A DNA stretch of 64,000 nt from Azophilus sp965116165 (GTDB lineage Bacteria; Pseudomonadota; Gammaproteobacteria; Pseudomonadales; Azotimanducaceae), in contig OZ220484.1 of the NCBI GenBank assembly GCA_965116165.1, forward strand, positions 2,418,001 through 2,482,000. The letters are read 5' to 3'. Every line of letters starts with the position of its first letter. Within the stretch, counting starts at the first letter, position 1. The notes under the pieces are model-generated. The model searched no databases. It was not told the DNA's origin and saw only the letters and a program-made list of their open reading frames with translations. Shown here piece after piece: positions 27,601 to 36,359 of this stretch. Both the position numbers and the translations under genes were made by a program.

Positions 27601-28304
27601 CCCCGTAGGACCGCGATTGCAGTGGGAAATTCCCCAAGCCTTGCTTCGCAATGCGCCAGTCGCGCCATGTATTCCAGCAGCGACAACGCCAGATCCAGAC
27701 GAGAGGCCTCCTCCCGAGCGGACTTGGCCCGATCGATGTGTTCCGCCAGATCGGACAATCGCATTTCTTCGCGGCGAAGATCCGAGTACCGACTCTCGAC
27801 ACTCCTCAGCTCGGCGCTCGCCCGCCGCAGTGCTTTTTCTTCGTTGCGACCGAAACGGCCGCCCAATTCGATGCGGGGCGCCTGCAGGTCGAACCCCCCC
27901 TGCAGGCGGCGGCGCAGTTCCCGGGCCAGTTCCGCATCGGCACGGTCGCTGGCCAGCAGGTTTTCCACCGACAGCCGGTACAGGCCGACTTGCTCGGCGC
28001 TTGGCAGGGCCGGCCGCGAAGCGTCTTCGCCATCGCGCGTCCAAAGGATTTGGCTGCCGTTGCGGCGCACCGTCCAGCAGGCCGAGGCGCTGTGCAGGTG
28101 GGCGGAAAGTATTAGCCCCGGCGGGTCGTCGGCTCGCGCATCGCGCAGGAGATAGCCCAATGCCCGGGCCAAACTGCTTTTGCCGACCGCATTGGGCCCG
28201 GTGACGATATTCAGCCCCTCGCCCGGCGGCTCGAAAATGAAGCCGGGTTCGATACCCGGTAGTGAATCGATGCTTAGACGGCGCAAGAACATCGGTCGGA
28301 CCAT
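24642..28304 (-). CDS. SbcC/YhaN-like SMC-type ATPase
   Basis: The 1220-residue protein has an AAA-type head: Walker A GPNAVGKSSLARALG near residue 36, and the distal Walker B LPLFLDEALTTSDEGR near residue 920, preceded by an ABC-signature-like VEELSSGTRMQLLLALRLA. Between them are long coiled coils (RELEERLLAWKSAQQSVEKA and others). Two hydrophobic segments lie near residues 415-485, as in membrane-linked YhaN-type proteins. A Ser/Asp-rich insertion (SDLDSASASDSADSAH) interrupts the second coil. About 300 residues follow the Walker B head. With the SbcD-like gene upstream it forms a Mre11-Rad50-type nuclease complex for DNA end processing. Start ATG 28304 or 28292 is uncertain. Its stop TAA lies in the target duplication of repeat A6. 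Confidence 0.85.
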   Translation of the reverse strand: MVRPMFLRRLSIDSLPGIEPGFIFEPPGEGLNIVTGPNAVGKSSLARALGYLLRDARADDPPGLILSAHLHSASACWTVRRNGSQILWTRDGEDASRPALPSAEQVGLYRLSVENLLASDRADAELARELRRRLQGGFDLQAPRIELGGRFGRNEEKALRRASAELRSVESRYSDLRREEMRLSDLAEHIDRAKSAREEASRLDLALSLLEYMARLAHCEARLGEFPTAIAVLRGDELERLAELEEKKTQLADELERRRGSLDKERRDLEKTGLARAQPAPEEMQTAERLLRELEERLLAWKSAQQSVEKADATRRDVIDEFEGTGVKGTGDPPKLDRESLGRVQEVVAPLLEKQHKRDELQRRIERAGTPPDDSEIERLWEGATALRVWLAVREQHASETARGGAGPARIGGWLGVAASAGAAVLAGIAVLAGMGGTENSGVTEGIGADGLGLMLAAMFSALAAALCSLVGLRIAKRRPSPAVVAARAAQSRFRNTGLTPPPDWTRDAVGEHLRTVIDKELRNLVRQRERAAQRESLEEELEGAEKKLAASEAARSALAEDLGFDPTLPLLHYDRYVALCRRLDQARGEWEAQKAKGEHLAGEIDKLVGGVAGFFGGWRRKTAPHPSASDLDSASASDSADSAHPAWIGNDRNRTSVLLRETFDDLRNRLQEANRANNAIDGVAADIQSLQGRVADIHGEIEALYGRVDLQPDDRALLEGLVDQLDDWREARDARERAKGFKEQVHAQLREHPNLIELATAGATGELQALLQDAKQRADQHTGLVEQRSSIETKLRDAGKDSVLEKSIAAEAQARETLVDRRDKAFLSRATEVLLDDVETAFRSEHEPGVLRRAKALFAEATGHEFSLELRPDDSFVARNNKQGLLRTVEELSSGTRMQLLLALRLAWTEALEQGGETLPLFLDEALTTSDEGRFKAIAEALERLADAQNRQIFYLAARRHEAVLWREVTGRQPPVVDLAEVRFTQTGRTLGDYRIERPEPTAAPEGRTAEEYALLLGVPRIDPRLSAESLHLFHLLRDDLRALHCLIDGWRILSLGQLESLLGSNAAASALADEDMRHRLSQRCAAFRAWIELWRQGRGRPIDRGALEQSGTVSSIFIDATAELAKELEGDGRALIEALRTGGLRGFRSGKTNELESWLMERGFLDKQPILAADDRHRLTVRQLAPAMNADLDDINTVIGWFEGGSDSHVHTSQIKHN

Positions 28305-28431
28305 GGTCGGCGGGCCACCGCGGACCCTCTGGCGACGGCGACGGGATGCCGACCGCAATCACCCGACCGCCCCGCGGCGGCAGGCGGGCACACCGCCTTC
28401 CCCCTGGCGCCAAGATGTCGGCCGTAACCGC

Positions 28432-29709
28432 TCAAGGTGTGCTCTCCGCTTGGGCGAGAAGCTGGTCAAGCGCTCGGTAGCCCGCGTCCCGCAGCCAACG
28501 TGCCGCGTCCAATTCGGTTGGGTTGGTGTCGTCCGTCAAGTTGGCCCAAACGGCTTTGCGCGCCTCGTCCGCCAGGCGCTCCCTGGTGCGCTCGATCAGC
28601 CGGTCGCGCTCGCTATTGCCCTCCGATTGATCCAGCCAAAGCAGCCTTCGAGCCAGCATTCCTGGCGGGTCGGGACGCTTGCTCAGTTCGTCCAGATCGA
28701 TTTCCGGCCGGGTGCGGACACCCAAACTTTCGATGAAGTAGCACCGGTCGTCGGAACCTCGGTAGATGTCGCATCGATCCTCCGGCGAAATTTCCCGTTC
28801 GGCGGCGGTACCGAAGCGCGTTCGTCCGTTAAATTCGATACGCAACCCAACCGCGTCCGGGGCAAACGAATCCGCCGCGATGCGGGTGTCCAGCGAGTGA
28901 ATTTCCGCCAGCAGTCGGTCTTTGATTTCCGCCGCTTCGCCGATTCCGCCGAGATCAACCTCAAGTGCCTCGAAGCGCAGCGGTGCGAGCGGTATTTGTT
29001 CAACCTCCGCCACGCGCCCTCCGGAGATTCTGATGAGCCAGGGGCCATGTGCGCCGGGTTCGCCCGGATCCATGCCGCTCAGGCTGCCCAGATAGCCGCT
29101 CAATGACTCGGCCGCGAGGGGGTCGGGTTTGTGAATGTGCCCAAGCAGCCAACCGTCAAGGCCGGCGCGAGCGAGATCCAGGGCCCCGACCGGTGCATAG
29201 GGGCTCGAACCGCCATCGCGGTCGCAATGCAACAGGCCGAGGTTGACCCCCGGCCTTCTGTCAAACGGCTTGGCGGGAAGAGGGTTTGTGACAACTTCGC
29301 GTTGCGGAAACGACCAGCCCCAAAGTGTCAGTGACTCATTCCCTTCCGCAATCTCCCGGGGCTGCCAATTGCCGCCTGCACCAAGGAGGTGGAAGTCGGG
29401 AATTTGCTCGGCCAGGCGGGGCAGCACCTTGACATCGTGGTTGCCGGCGATGCCAAGAACCTCCACCCCGCCCTTCGCCAGTTTTTGCACCCCGGCCGAC
29501 AGGACGCGAAAGGCTTCGAAGAAGTCGTCTTCCCGCTCGACCACATCGCCCGCGAGCACGACCGCCCGTACACCTTTTTCCAGGGCCAGACACACGGCAC
29601 GATGCCAGGCTTCCTCGGGACCAAACCGCTTGGTGCGCTCCGCCAGTTTCCGTGGCAGGCGGGAAGGGGTTCGTCCCAGGTGTATGTCGCCGACTGCGAG
29701 GATTTTCAC
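28432..29709 (-). CDS. SbcD/Mre11/YhaO-like DNA repair metallophosphoesterase
   Basis: The 425-residue protein shows the five metallophosphoesterase motifs: VGDIHLGR, LAGDVVE, GIAGNHD, LLHCD and LGHIHKPD. The C-terminal 180 residues are a helical/beta cap that in the family contacts the SMC partner. It probably provides the nuclease activity of a complex with the ATPase encoded 127 bases downstream on the same strand. The ATG at 29709 begins MKILAVGDIHLG and needs no other start. Upstream lies a hairpin-rich repeat region. Confidence 0.9.
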   Translation of the reverse strand: MKILAVGDIHLGRTPSRLPRKLAERTKRFGPEEAWHRAVCLALEKGVRAVVLAGDVVEREDDFFEAFRVLSAGVQKLAKGGVEVLGIAGNHDVKVLPRLAEQIPDFHLLGAGGNWQPREIAEGNESLTLWGWSFPQREVVTNPLPAKPFDRRPGVNLGLLHCDRDGGSSPYAPVGALDLARAGLDGWLLGHIHKPDPLAAESLSGYLGSLSGMDPGEPGAHGPWLIRISGGRVAEVEQIPLAPLRFEALEVDLGGIGEAAEIKDRLLAEIHSLDTRIAADSFAPDAVGLRIEFNGRTRFGTAAEREISPEDRCDIYRGSDDRCYFIESLGVRTRPEIDLDELSKRPDPPGMLARRLLWLDQSEGNSERDRLIERTRERLADEARKAVWANLTDDTNPTELDAARWLRDAGYRALDQLLAQAESTP

Positions 29710-29719
29710 GCCGGGCCCT

Positions 29720-29951
29720 AGTGTCCTGTCCGGTTGATTCCTTGCATTTCAAAGCTCGCTCGGAGCATCAATGCAAGGCGCGTCCCTTGCCAATATCGAG
29801 CCATATTGGCAAGGGACGCAAGATCGCGGTGGCGCGCCGAGCGAACTCCCGCAGGGCGCGCCACACGGGGCCTGTGGCGGCGTTGCGGCCCTTGGCAATG
29901 GGGCAGGCCATTCCCGCGGGCCGCTTAAGGGGTCGGGCCGGCAGCCTGCGC
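29720..29951. repeat. Repeat C end plus 16-bp perfect hairpin between divergent-free ends
   Basis: CTAGTGTCCTGTCC at 29719-29732 is identical to the left end of repeat C, but the rest of the element is not here. CGTCCCTTGCCAATAT (29781-29796) is repeated inverted at 29803-29818 with a 6-base loop. This strong hairpin lies upstream of the SbcD-like gene and just downstream of the TonB receptor stop. It could act as a transcription terminator for the receptor but lacks a T run, so a repeat origin is as likely. Confidence 0.55.
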
Positions 29952-32591
29952 CTATTGTCGGTCCCACCGCGCCCGCAGGTAGTAGAAGCCGCCGTTGAAC
30001 CCAAAGGGCGAGCCCTCGGGGTAGATCAAGCCAGCCACCTCGCCCACCGGGTTTTTCTCCGGGTAGGTGTCGAAGGCGTTTTGGGCGCCCGCGAGCAGCG
30101 TAACCTGCTCGCCGATATCGTAGGAAACCTCGAAATCCATCAGAAATTTCGGATCGGGGTAGTACGACACCGAGGCGTCGTTGGTCGGCGCGTCATAGAA
30201 CTCGCCATAGTAGCGCCCCCGGGCCATGAAGCGCCAAGGCCCCTGGATGTGGGTCCAGGTGGCGACAAACCGCGTCTCCGGGCGCCCCTCCTCGATTTGC
30301 AGCCGGCGGTTGTCGCTCGTGAATTCAGGATTGTACTTGCTGAGTTCGATATCGGACCAGTTGGCAACGGCCGTGAGCGTCGAGGTTCCCCCGCCGATAT
30401 CAAAGGGTAGTGAGACAACCAGATCCACCCCTTGGGTTTTGACCGTCTGCTGATTGGAGAAGAAGCGCACCGAGGTAAAGCTTCGGGCGTCGCTGACACC
30501 GGCCGCGAGCAGTGCCTCAACATCCGCCTGGGTCAGATTGAACCGGCTGGTGAAGGCGATCCGGTCCTTGATCTCGATGTTGTAGTAATCGATCGTAATA
30601 TCGGCGGGGCCGGCCTCGAATACGGTGCCGATCGTGATGTTTACCGATTCTTCCGGCGTCAGGGGCTCGGCGCCCTTTTGTTGGGCAATCGGATTGGTCG
30701 GCGGCAGGGTGGCGATATCCGCCAACTGCCCCATGTTGAACTCGGTGGTCACGTTGCGCAGGTTGGCCTGGCCCGCGGTCGGTACCCGGAACCCGGTGCT
30801 CACCGCGCCGCGCAGCGCGAAGGTGTCCGCAACCTGGACCCTAAGCGCCAGCTTGCCGTCAAGCGTATCGCCGAATGCCTTGTAGTCCTCGTAGCGCAGC
30901 GCGGCGCCCACCAATAGGCGTTCCGTAACATTCGATTCCAGATCGAGGTAGGCGCCGATGGCCTCCGACTTGTGCTTGCCCGCATCGCCCGGCTGGAATC
31001 CGGGGAAGCCGTTGGAGCCAATGCCGAAGCCCTGCTCGGCCAAACCGTATTCGCGGTCGATGTAAAACGAGTTCGGTTCGCCGTTGGTGATCTTGAACGT
31101 TTCGTCGCGGTACTCGAAGCCGGCGGCCACGTTTAACGGCCCGTAGAGTCCACCGATATCAACCGGGCGCGATATGTCGATATTGAATACCCGGTCCGTT
31201 TCGGTATAGGCACCGGCATCGTAGTAAATCGGAATGTCGTTGCCCTGGCCCAAAAGCTGCGGGTTGATCGTGTTATAGATGTAGAACTCCGCATTGCTGC
31301 GCCCGGCGGCGGCGCTGAGGTCGAAATACCAATCGCCGAGTTGACCGCGGACGCCGCCGGCCATCGCATAGTCGTCGATAAAGGCGCCGAACTGCGGGGT
31401 GAAGCCGCCGGGGAACTTCTCAATCAGCGAGTAGCAGTCCGAGCGGCGCGCAATCTCGCTCAGGGCGGCGGCGTCCGGGCGGCCGTCCCGAATGTGGGCG
31501 ATGGGGCAGCCGCCTTGCGCCGCGACAGCCTTGACGGCATCGGCGAGGCTCATGCCCTGCTTGACGAGGTCCGCGGTGTCGCCGGAGAGGTCCGCCACCT
31601 TGATCGTCGGTACGCCATCCACCGCCGGCCCGCGGAATACGCCGCCGCGGGTATGCGGATTGCGATAGTAGAACCCGCCCTCAATCTGGCGTTCCGCCCA
31701 ATTGCCAAAGGCGTAGGCTTCCATGCCGTTGCCAAGGTCGATGCCGAAGTTGCCGAACAGTTTGAAATCGTCGGAGTACTCCGGCGCACCCCAGATTTGC
31801 GCGGGTTCGCGCACATTGGTGTTGCCCGCGTTGATTAGCGCCAGGGCATCGCCGCGCTGTTCGCTACGGCTGGTTGGGTCGGATTCCTTCCATTCGAAAC
31901 TCAGGTTCGCGAATCCGTACTCCGATAGGGGCAGGCCCACATTGGTGGAAAGTGTCAGGGCATCGCCATCGCCTTCGTAGTGACTGCCCCATTTGGCATC
32001 CACCGTCATGCCGGAGTTGTCCTCCTTCAACACGAAATTCATGATGCCGGCGATTGCGTCGGAACCATATTGAGCGGAGGCGCCGTCGCGCAGCACTTCT
32101 AGGCGGTCGAGTGCGATGGCTGGAATAACGGATACATCCGGACCCTGGGCACCGCCCGAAATACCGGCGCCAAGCAGGGCGATAACGGCGGCTCGATGGC
32201 GGCGCTTGCCGTTGACCAACACAAGGGTGGCGTCCGGCGCAAGGCCGCGCAGGGTGGCCGGGCGGATGAAGGTGGCGGCGTCGCTGATGGGTTCCTGGCC
32301 GACGTTATAGGACGGCACCAGGCTCGCGATCAGCGAATCCATGTTCGAATCGCCCTGGGCGGAAAACTCGTCGCCGCCGATAACATCCACCGGCACCGGC
32401 GAGTCCGCCGCGGATCGGTCGCGGCGCCGGGAACCCACCACGACGACTTCCTCGATCATTGGATTGGTGGCGCCGGTGATCGCTTCCCCGGTGTCTTGTG
32501 CGGCGGCGAGGCCGGCCGGGAGCAGGGCCAAACAACCGCAACCGATCCAGGTGAGATTGCGCAGATATGTCAATGGGGCATCAAGAGCCAT
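29952..32591 (-). CDS. TonB-dependent outer-membrane receptor
   Basis: The 879-residue protein begins with a signal sequence (LTWIGCGCLALLPAGLAAAQ) followed by a TonB box-like EEVVVVGSRRRDRSA. The plug domain follows (SPVPVDVIGG, TLRGLAPDATLVLVNGKRRH, LDRLEVLRDGASAQYGSDAIAGIMNFVL), then a 22-strand barrel ending in a Trp-rich YYLRARWDRQ. It imports a large ligand by TonB-driven energy. Ligand prediction is not possible; no iron- or glycan-specific neighbour is adjacent. The start ATG 32591 has a perfect AAGGAGG seven bases upstream, which rules out the longer frame to 32654. Plug repeats such as GSDAIAGIMNF are typical of Gram-negative proteobacteria. Confidence 0.9.
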   Translation of the reverse strand: MALDAPLTYLRNLTWIGCGCLALLPAGLAAAQDTGEAITGATNPMIEEVVVVGSRRRDRSAADSPVPVDVIGGDEFSAQGDSNMDSLIASLVPSYNVGQEPISDAATFIRPATLRGLAPDATLVLVNGKRRHRAAVIALLGAGISGGAQGPDVSVIPAIALDRLEVLRDGASAQYGSDAIAGIMNFVLKEDNSGMTVDAKWGSHYEGDGDALTLSTNVGLPLSEYGFANLSFEWKESDPTSRSEQRGDALALINAGNTNVREPAQIWGAPEYSDDFKLFGNFGIDLGNGMEAYAFGNWAERQIEGGFYYRNPHTRGGVFRGPAVDGVPTIKVADLSGDTADLVKQGMSLADAVKAVAAQGGCPIAHIRDGRPDAAALSEIARRSDCYSLIEKFPGGFTPQFGAFIDDYAMAGGVRGQLGDWYFDLSAAAGRSNAEFYIYNTINPQLLGQGNDIPIYYDAGAYTETDRVFNIDISRPVDIGGLYGPLNVAAGFEYRDETFKITNGEPNSFYIDREYGLAEQGFGIGSNGFPGFQPGDAGKHKSEAIGAYLDLESNVTERLLVGAALRYEDYKAFGDTLDGKLALRVQVADTFALRGAVSTGFRVPTAGQANLRNVTTEFNMGQLADIATLPPTNPIAQQKGAEPLTPEESVNITIGTVFEAGPADITIDYYNIEIKDRIAFTSRFNLTQADVEALLAAGVSDARSFTSVRFFSNQQTVKTQGVDLVVSLPFDIGGGTSTLTAVANWSDIELSKYNPEFTSDNRRLQIEEGRPETRFVATWTHIQGPWRFMARGRYYGEFYDAPTNDASVSYYPDPKFLMDFEVSYDIGEQVTLLAGAQNAFDTYPEKNPVGEVAGLIYPEGSPFGFNGGFYYLRARWDRQ

Positions 32592-33037
32592 TTCAGACCT
32601 CCTTCGTTCACTTTGCCCACGGTCGCAGCGACTTCGCACGTTGCGGCGGGTCACGCTTCCCAGTTATCGACTCAAGAAAAACACAACAGATACGCGGGAA
32701 AGAATCCGCTTCACCCCTGCGTCAATGGGATATTGTCGCTAATTCCCGGTGCGCCTGCAAACCAATGATGCCGCATCAGTGGCGGCGGGAGTGCTCCGGG
32801 CAAGGCGCGGCCGCGCTGATGCGGCATTATCGGTTGGATGGAGCACTGGCCAATGGCAGAGTCGCACTTTGAGAGTCCGGCCGACCCAACCCCCACTGCT
32901 AACGCGGGCCATGGAACGCGGTGGATTTAAAATGACACGCCGCCCAGCAGCAATTCTCATTGCGCTCGCGGTCTGCCGGGAATCGGGCGGGCGTGGCGTG
33001 TGTGCGGGGAAGTGAAGATAGGTATAGTATTGACCCT
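32592..33037. other. 446-bp intergenic region holding repeat D
   Basis: Between the divergently transcribed TonB receptor and signalling operon. Apart from repeat D2 (32762-32848) it has no recognisable gene. Both promoters must lie here; near 33017-33035 GATAGGTATAGTAT gives a possible -10 region (TATAGT) close to the operon start. Confidence 0.5.
32762..32848 (-). repeat. Repeat D copy 2 (imperfect palindrome)
   Basis: The element reads from CCAATGATGCCGCATCAG to CTGATGCGGCATTATCGG and TTGGATGGAGCACTGG, with a GC-rich centre. Its sequence ATGCCGCATCAGTGGCGGC is shared with copy D3 near 42690, and its outer end with D4 at 52435-52497. Confidence 0.75.
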
Positions 33038-33478
33038 ATGCGCAATGTTGAGGAACCGGGATCGGTCGATGTGAGCCTGCGGCCCGAACTGGGCAGTGCG
33101 TTGGAAACACTCGCGGAGGCCGTGGAACGGTTTGCCGCCGGCTGTGCCATCGAGGGAGAAATCCCATTCCGACTGAACCTGGTGCTTGACGAACTGGTTA
33201 CAAACAGCATCAACTATGCGTTGCCCAAGGTGGAAGAACCGCTGTTGCGCATCCGCCTTGTCCGTGAGGCGGATTGTGTTGTCGCCCTATTGGAGGACAA
33301 CGGTGCCGCCTTCGACCCGTTTCAGGAGGTGTCGGCACCGGATACGTCCAAAGGGTTGCATGAACGGCCCGTTGGCGGATTGGGGGTTTTTTTTGTGGAA
33401 CAATTTACCGATAGCGCAAGCTACGAGCGGGAGGGCGGCGTGAATCGAATTACCTTGCGAATGAAATTGGAGACTTGA
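33038..33478 (+). CDS. RsbW-like anti-sigma serine kinase (HATPase)
   Basis: The 146-residue protein is a GHKL-type ATPase of the RsbW/SpoIIAB kind. LNLVLDELVTNSINYAL is the N-box, CVVALLEDNGAAFDP the G1 region, and VGGLGVFFVEQFTD the G2 loop. Such kinases bind and phosphorylate a STAS partner, and may bind a sigma factor. The STAS gene starts one base after its stop (TGA then ATG), so the two are translationally coupled. Start ATG 33038 follows PMRNVEEPGS; the frame runs further upstream without a better ribosome-binding site. Confidence 0.85.
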   Translation: MRNVEEPGSVDVSLRPELGSALETLAEAVERFAAGCAIEGEIPFRLNLVLDELVTNSINYALPKVEEPLLRIRLVREADCVVALLEDNGAAFDPFQEVSAPDTSKGLHERPVGGLGVFFVEQFTDSASYEREGGVNRITLRMKLET

Positions 33479-33829
33479 ATGAGCGAGCAGACGCAACTTT
33501 CGATATCGACCGAAGGGCTCGACAAGGGGGTCATCCTGTGCCCCGGCGGGCGCGTTGACGGAACCAATGCCGGAACGCTTGAAGGCGTTATCCGGGAACA
33601 ACTCGAGGGCGGCCATTCCGTGTTAGTGTTCGACTTCACCAATCTCAACTACATCAGTAGTGCGGGGTTGCGGGTTTTGCTGGTGGCGGCGCGGGATACC
33701 CAGTCCAGGGGCGGCAAGTCGGTCTTCTTTGGCCTGTCGAAACAAATTGCCGAGGTCTTTTCGGTTAGCGGTTTCGACAAGATACTGGCCGTCCATGCCA
33801 GCCGTGACGAGGCGCTCGGCGCCATCTAA
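33479..33829 (+). CDS. STAS-domain anti-sigma factor antagonist
   Basis: The 116-residue protein is a single STAS domain. VFDFTNLNYISSAGLRVLLVAAR carries the phosphorylatable serine (Ser60 or Ser61) characteristic of SpoIIAA/RsbV. It partners with the adjacent RsbW-like kinase, and its dephosphorylation is the expected job of the PP2C encoded next. This is the core of a partner-switching module. Spacing to the previous stop is zero bases; the next gene starts 46 bases downstream. Confidence 0.9.
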   Translation: MSEQTQLSISTEGLDKGVILCPGGRVDGTNAGTLEGVIREQLEGGHSVLVFDFTNLNYISSAGLRVLLVAARDTQSRGGKSVFFGLSKQIAEVFSVSGFDKILAVHASRDEALGAI

Positions 33830-33875
33830 ACCGCCCGTATCGCGCGTGCCCAGCTCGCTCGCGCCGGAGAATGCC

Positions 33876-35066
33876 GTGGCCGGATTCCGCATTTTGATGG
33901 TTGACGATGAGGAAGACCTCGAGTTGCTGGTGCGCCAGCGCTTCCGCCGTCGCATTCGCAAGGGCGAATATGAATTTCTGTTCGCCCACAACGGAGAGGA
34001 AGCTCTGGAGGTGCTGTCCAAGAATCCGGACATTCGCCTGGTGCTGTCGGACATCAATATGCCCGTCATGGACGGGCTCACGCTGCTCAGCCAGCTTGAA
34101 AACGCGGATCCGGATCTCTGCGCGGTCATCATTTCCGCCTACGGCGACATGGGCAATATCCGCACGGCCATGAACCGGGGCGCGTTCGATTTCGTCACCA
34201 AGCCCATCGATTTCAACGACCTGCAAATCACCATCGACAAGACCCTCAAACACATCATGACGATGCAGCAGGCTTTGGCGTCGCGCGACCACCTCGTTTC
34301 GCTCAAGCAGGAACTCGCGGTCGCCAAAAACGTGCAGATGTCGCTGTTGCCCGCGGTGCCGCCGCCGAGCAAATATTTTGACCTCTACGCTCAAATGACG
34401 CCGGCCCGGGAGATTGGCGGTGATTTCTACGATTACTTCAAGATCGACGATTTTCGCTTGGGTGTCGTGGTCGCCGATGTTTCCGGCAAGGGTGTCCCGG
34501 CGGCCCTGTTTACGTTGGTCACGCGCGCGCTGTTGAAATCCGCCGCCCGCAACCACGAGTCCCCCGCCCAATGTCTCGGTGAGGTCAATGAACTGCTTAG
34601 CCAGGAGAATGACGCCCTGATGTTCGTGACCCTGTTCTATGGGGTTTTGGATCTGCGCAACGGCGAGTTTCTGTACTCCAACGGTGGCCATAATTGGCCG
34701 CGTCTCATGCGGAGCGCCGATGGTACCGTCGATAGCGTTCCGCCAACCAACAATTTGGCGCTGGGTATTGTTGCGGACCATGTCTTCAACGAGGGCAAGG
34801 TGCAATTGGAGCTGGGCGATGCGCTTTTTCTCTATACCGACGGTGTCACCGAGGCCTGCAACACCACCAAGGACGAATTTGGCGAAGAGCGCCTTGATAA
34901 GCAACTTGATCTCCGGCGCGAGCAGGCTATGGGCGGCTTGGTGGGCGTTGTGGTTGACGCGATTGAGGAATTCGCCATCGGCATGGAGCAATTCGACGAC
35001 ATCACCTGCATGGCGTTGCGTTGGAATGTCGCCAAGACGGCGGACGACCCGCTCAGTCTGAGCTGA
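33876..35066 (+). CDS. Response-regulator receiver fused to a PP2C (SpoIIE/RsbU-like) phosphatase
   Basis: The 396-residue protein begins with a receiver domain: acidic pocket MVDDEED (residues 8-14), phosphoacceptor Asp59 in LSDINMPVMDG, and the Lys in FVTKPIDF. A helical linker leads to the PP2C domain with REIGGDFYDYF, VVVADVSGKGVPAAL, FLYTDGVTEA and QFDDITCM, which carry the metal-binding Asp/Gly residues. Phosphorylation of Asp59 should control the phosphatase, which would remove phosphate from the STAS protein. The start is GTG 33876, with GGAG six bases upstream; an upstream ATG at 33795 would add residues without homology. The likely input kinase is the histidine kinase encoded two genes downstream. 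Confidence 0.9.
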   Translation: MAGFRILMVDDEEDLELLVRQRFRRRIRKGEYEFLFAHNGEEALEVLSKNPDIRLVLSDINMPVMDGLTLLSQLENADPDLCAVIISAYGDMGNIRTAMNRGAFDFVTKPIDFNDLQITIDKTLKHIMTMQQALASRDHLVSLKQELAVAKNVQMSLLPAVPPPSKYFDLYAQMTPAREIGGDFYDYFKIDDFRLGVVVADVSGKGVPAALFTLVTRALLKSAARNHESPAQCLGEVNELLSQENDALMFVTLFYGVLDLRNGEFLYSNGGHNWPRLMRSADGTVDSVPPTNNLALGIVADHVFNEGKVQLELGDALFLYTDGVTEACNTTKDEFGEERLDKQLDLRREQAMGGLVGVVVDAIEEFAIGMEQFDDITCMALRWNVAKTADDPLSLS

Positions 35067-35138
35067 GGAAGGCTCAATCAATGCGACGGCATTGCATGCG
35101 GCTCCTCGCAGCCTATTGGCGGTGAGCGCCACCTTCCG

Positions 35139-36359
35139 GTGAGAACCGCACTCGGCGAGGTTTCGCGATGCTCGGCGCCTGGTGTGCGTGGCCGGTGGGT
35201 TGCCGGGGCGGTGCTCGCGGTGTTTGCCAGCCTGTCCTTCGCGGACGAGGCCGAGCCGCCAACCGCCGCCTCGCCGGAGGAGCAATACCTGTTCGGCCAG
35301 TCGGCGGCGCTGAGCGGCCCCGCCAGTGCCCTTGGGCGTGACATGCGCCTGGGGATATGGGCCGCGTTTGAGGAAGCCAACCGCGACGGCGGGGTGCATG
35401 GCCGGCGGCTCGCCCTGCGCACGCTCGACGACGCCTACGAGCCCGAGGCGGCCGTCACCAACACCCGGCGTCTCATCCAGGAAGACCGGGTGTTCGCGTT
35501 GGTTGGCGCCATCGGCACCCCCACCTCGCAAGCCGCTCAACCGGTAACCAGCGAGGCCGGCGTACCCTACATCGCGCCCTTTACCGGTGCGGAATTTCTG
35601 CGCAACGCGGGCGAGCCGGCGAATGTCGTCAACGTGCGCGCCTCCTATTTCCAGGAAACGGCCGAGATCGTCGCGCATTTGACGGACGATCTCGGCATTG
35701 GCCGTATCGGCATCTTCTATCAGAATGACTCATACGGCCAAGCCGGTCTGGAGGGTGTGCGCCGAGCGCTCGACGCCCGCGGTTTGACCCTTGCCGCGGA
35801 AGTGGACTATCCGCGCAACACCGAGAGCGTCAAGGTTCCATTGCTCGACCTGCGGCGCTTCGATCCGGAGGCGGTCATCATCATCGGTGCCTACAAGCCG
35901 GCCGCGACCTTGATTCGATGGGCTCGACGGCTGGGTTTCAATCCCGTATTCGTGAACATTTCCTTCGTCGGCACCTCCGCCTTGGCCCAGGAACTCGGGC
36001 GAGCCGGAGAGGGCGTATACATTACCCAGGTGGTGCCGTTTCCCGCCGACGATCGCATTCCGGTGGTTGCCGCCTATCAGCGGGCGCTGGCCGCCGTGGC
36101 GATGGATGGCGAGCCCGGGTTTGTTTCCCTGGAGGGCTACCTGGCTGGCCGCGTGGTGGTGGAGGGGTTGCGTCGTTCGGGGACGGAGGCCACGCCCGTA
36201 TCCTTTTTGGAAACATTGCGGCAAATGTCCAGCATTGATCTCGGCGGATTCGATTTGGACTTTGGGCCGAACGACAATCAGGGTTCCGACCGGGTTTGGC
36301 TGACGGTCATCGACGACAAGGGCGAGGTCCGGGCGGTGCAAAGCATGGCGGGCGGATGA
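35139..36359 (+). CDS. Periplasmic ligand-binding protein, leucine/amide-type (Peripla_BP_6)
   Basis: The 406-residue protein has a signal peptide (WVAGAVLAVFASLSFA) and the two-lobed fold of branched-chain amino acid or amide binding proteins. FGQSAALSGPASALGRDMRLG is the classic first-lobe phrase, and RIGIFYQNDSYGQAGLEGVR, VIIIGAYKPAATLIRW, and the late GPNDNQGSDRVWLTVI are typical. No permease or ATPase genes are adjacent, and its stop overlaps the histidine kinase start (ATGA). It therefore probably works as a sensor that presents its ligand to that kinase rather than as an importer component. The start GTG 35139 has no strong ribosome-binding site. Confidence 0.85.
   Translation: MRTALGEVSRCSAPGVRGRWVAGAVLAVFASLSFADEAEPPTAASPEEQYLFGQSAALSGPASALGRDMRLGIWAAFEEANRDGGVHGRRLALRTLDDAYEPEAAVTNTRRLIQEDRVFALVGAIGTPTSQAAQPVTSEAGVPYIAPFTGAEFLRNAGEPANVVNVRASYFQETAEIVAHLTDDLGIGRIGIFYQNDSYGQAGLEGVRRALDARGLTLAAEVDYPRNTESVKVPLLDLRRFDPEAVIIIGAYKPAATLIRWARRLGFNPVFVNISFVGTSALAQELGRAGEGVYITQVVPFPADDRIPVVAAYQRALAAVAMDGEPGFVSLEGYLAGRVVVEGLRRSGTEATPVSFLETLRQMSSIDLGGFDLDFGPNDNQGSDRVWLTVIDDKGEVRAVQSMAGG

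Noticed and set aside
35067..35138. GGAAGGCTCAATCAATGCGA as a decayed repeat A copy after the PP2C stop
   Set aside because: Only the first 20 bases resemble the A end and the rest does not align, so a copy cannot be supported.
33765..35678. A 637-codon open frame antisense to the receiver-PP2C and binding-protein genes
   Set aside because: The opposite strand encodes clear receiver, PP2C and periplasmic binding domains; the antisense frame has none.
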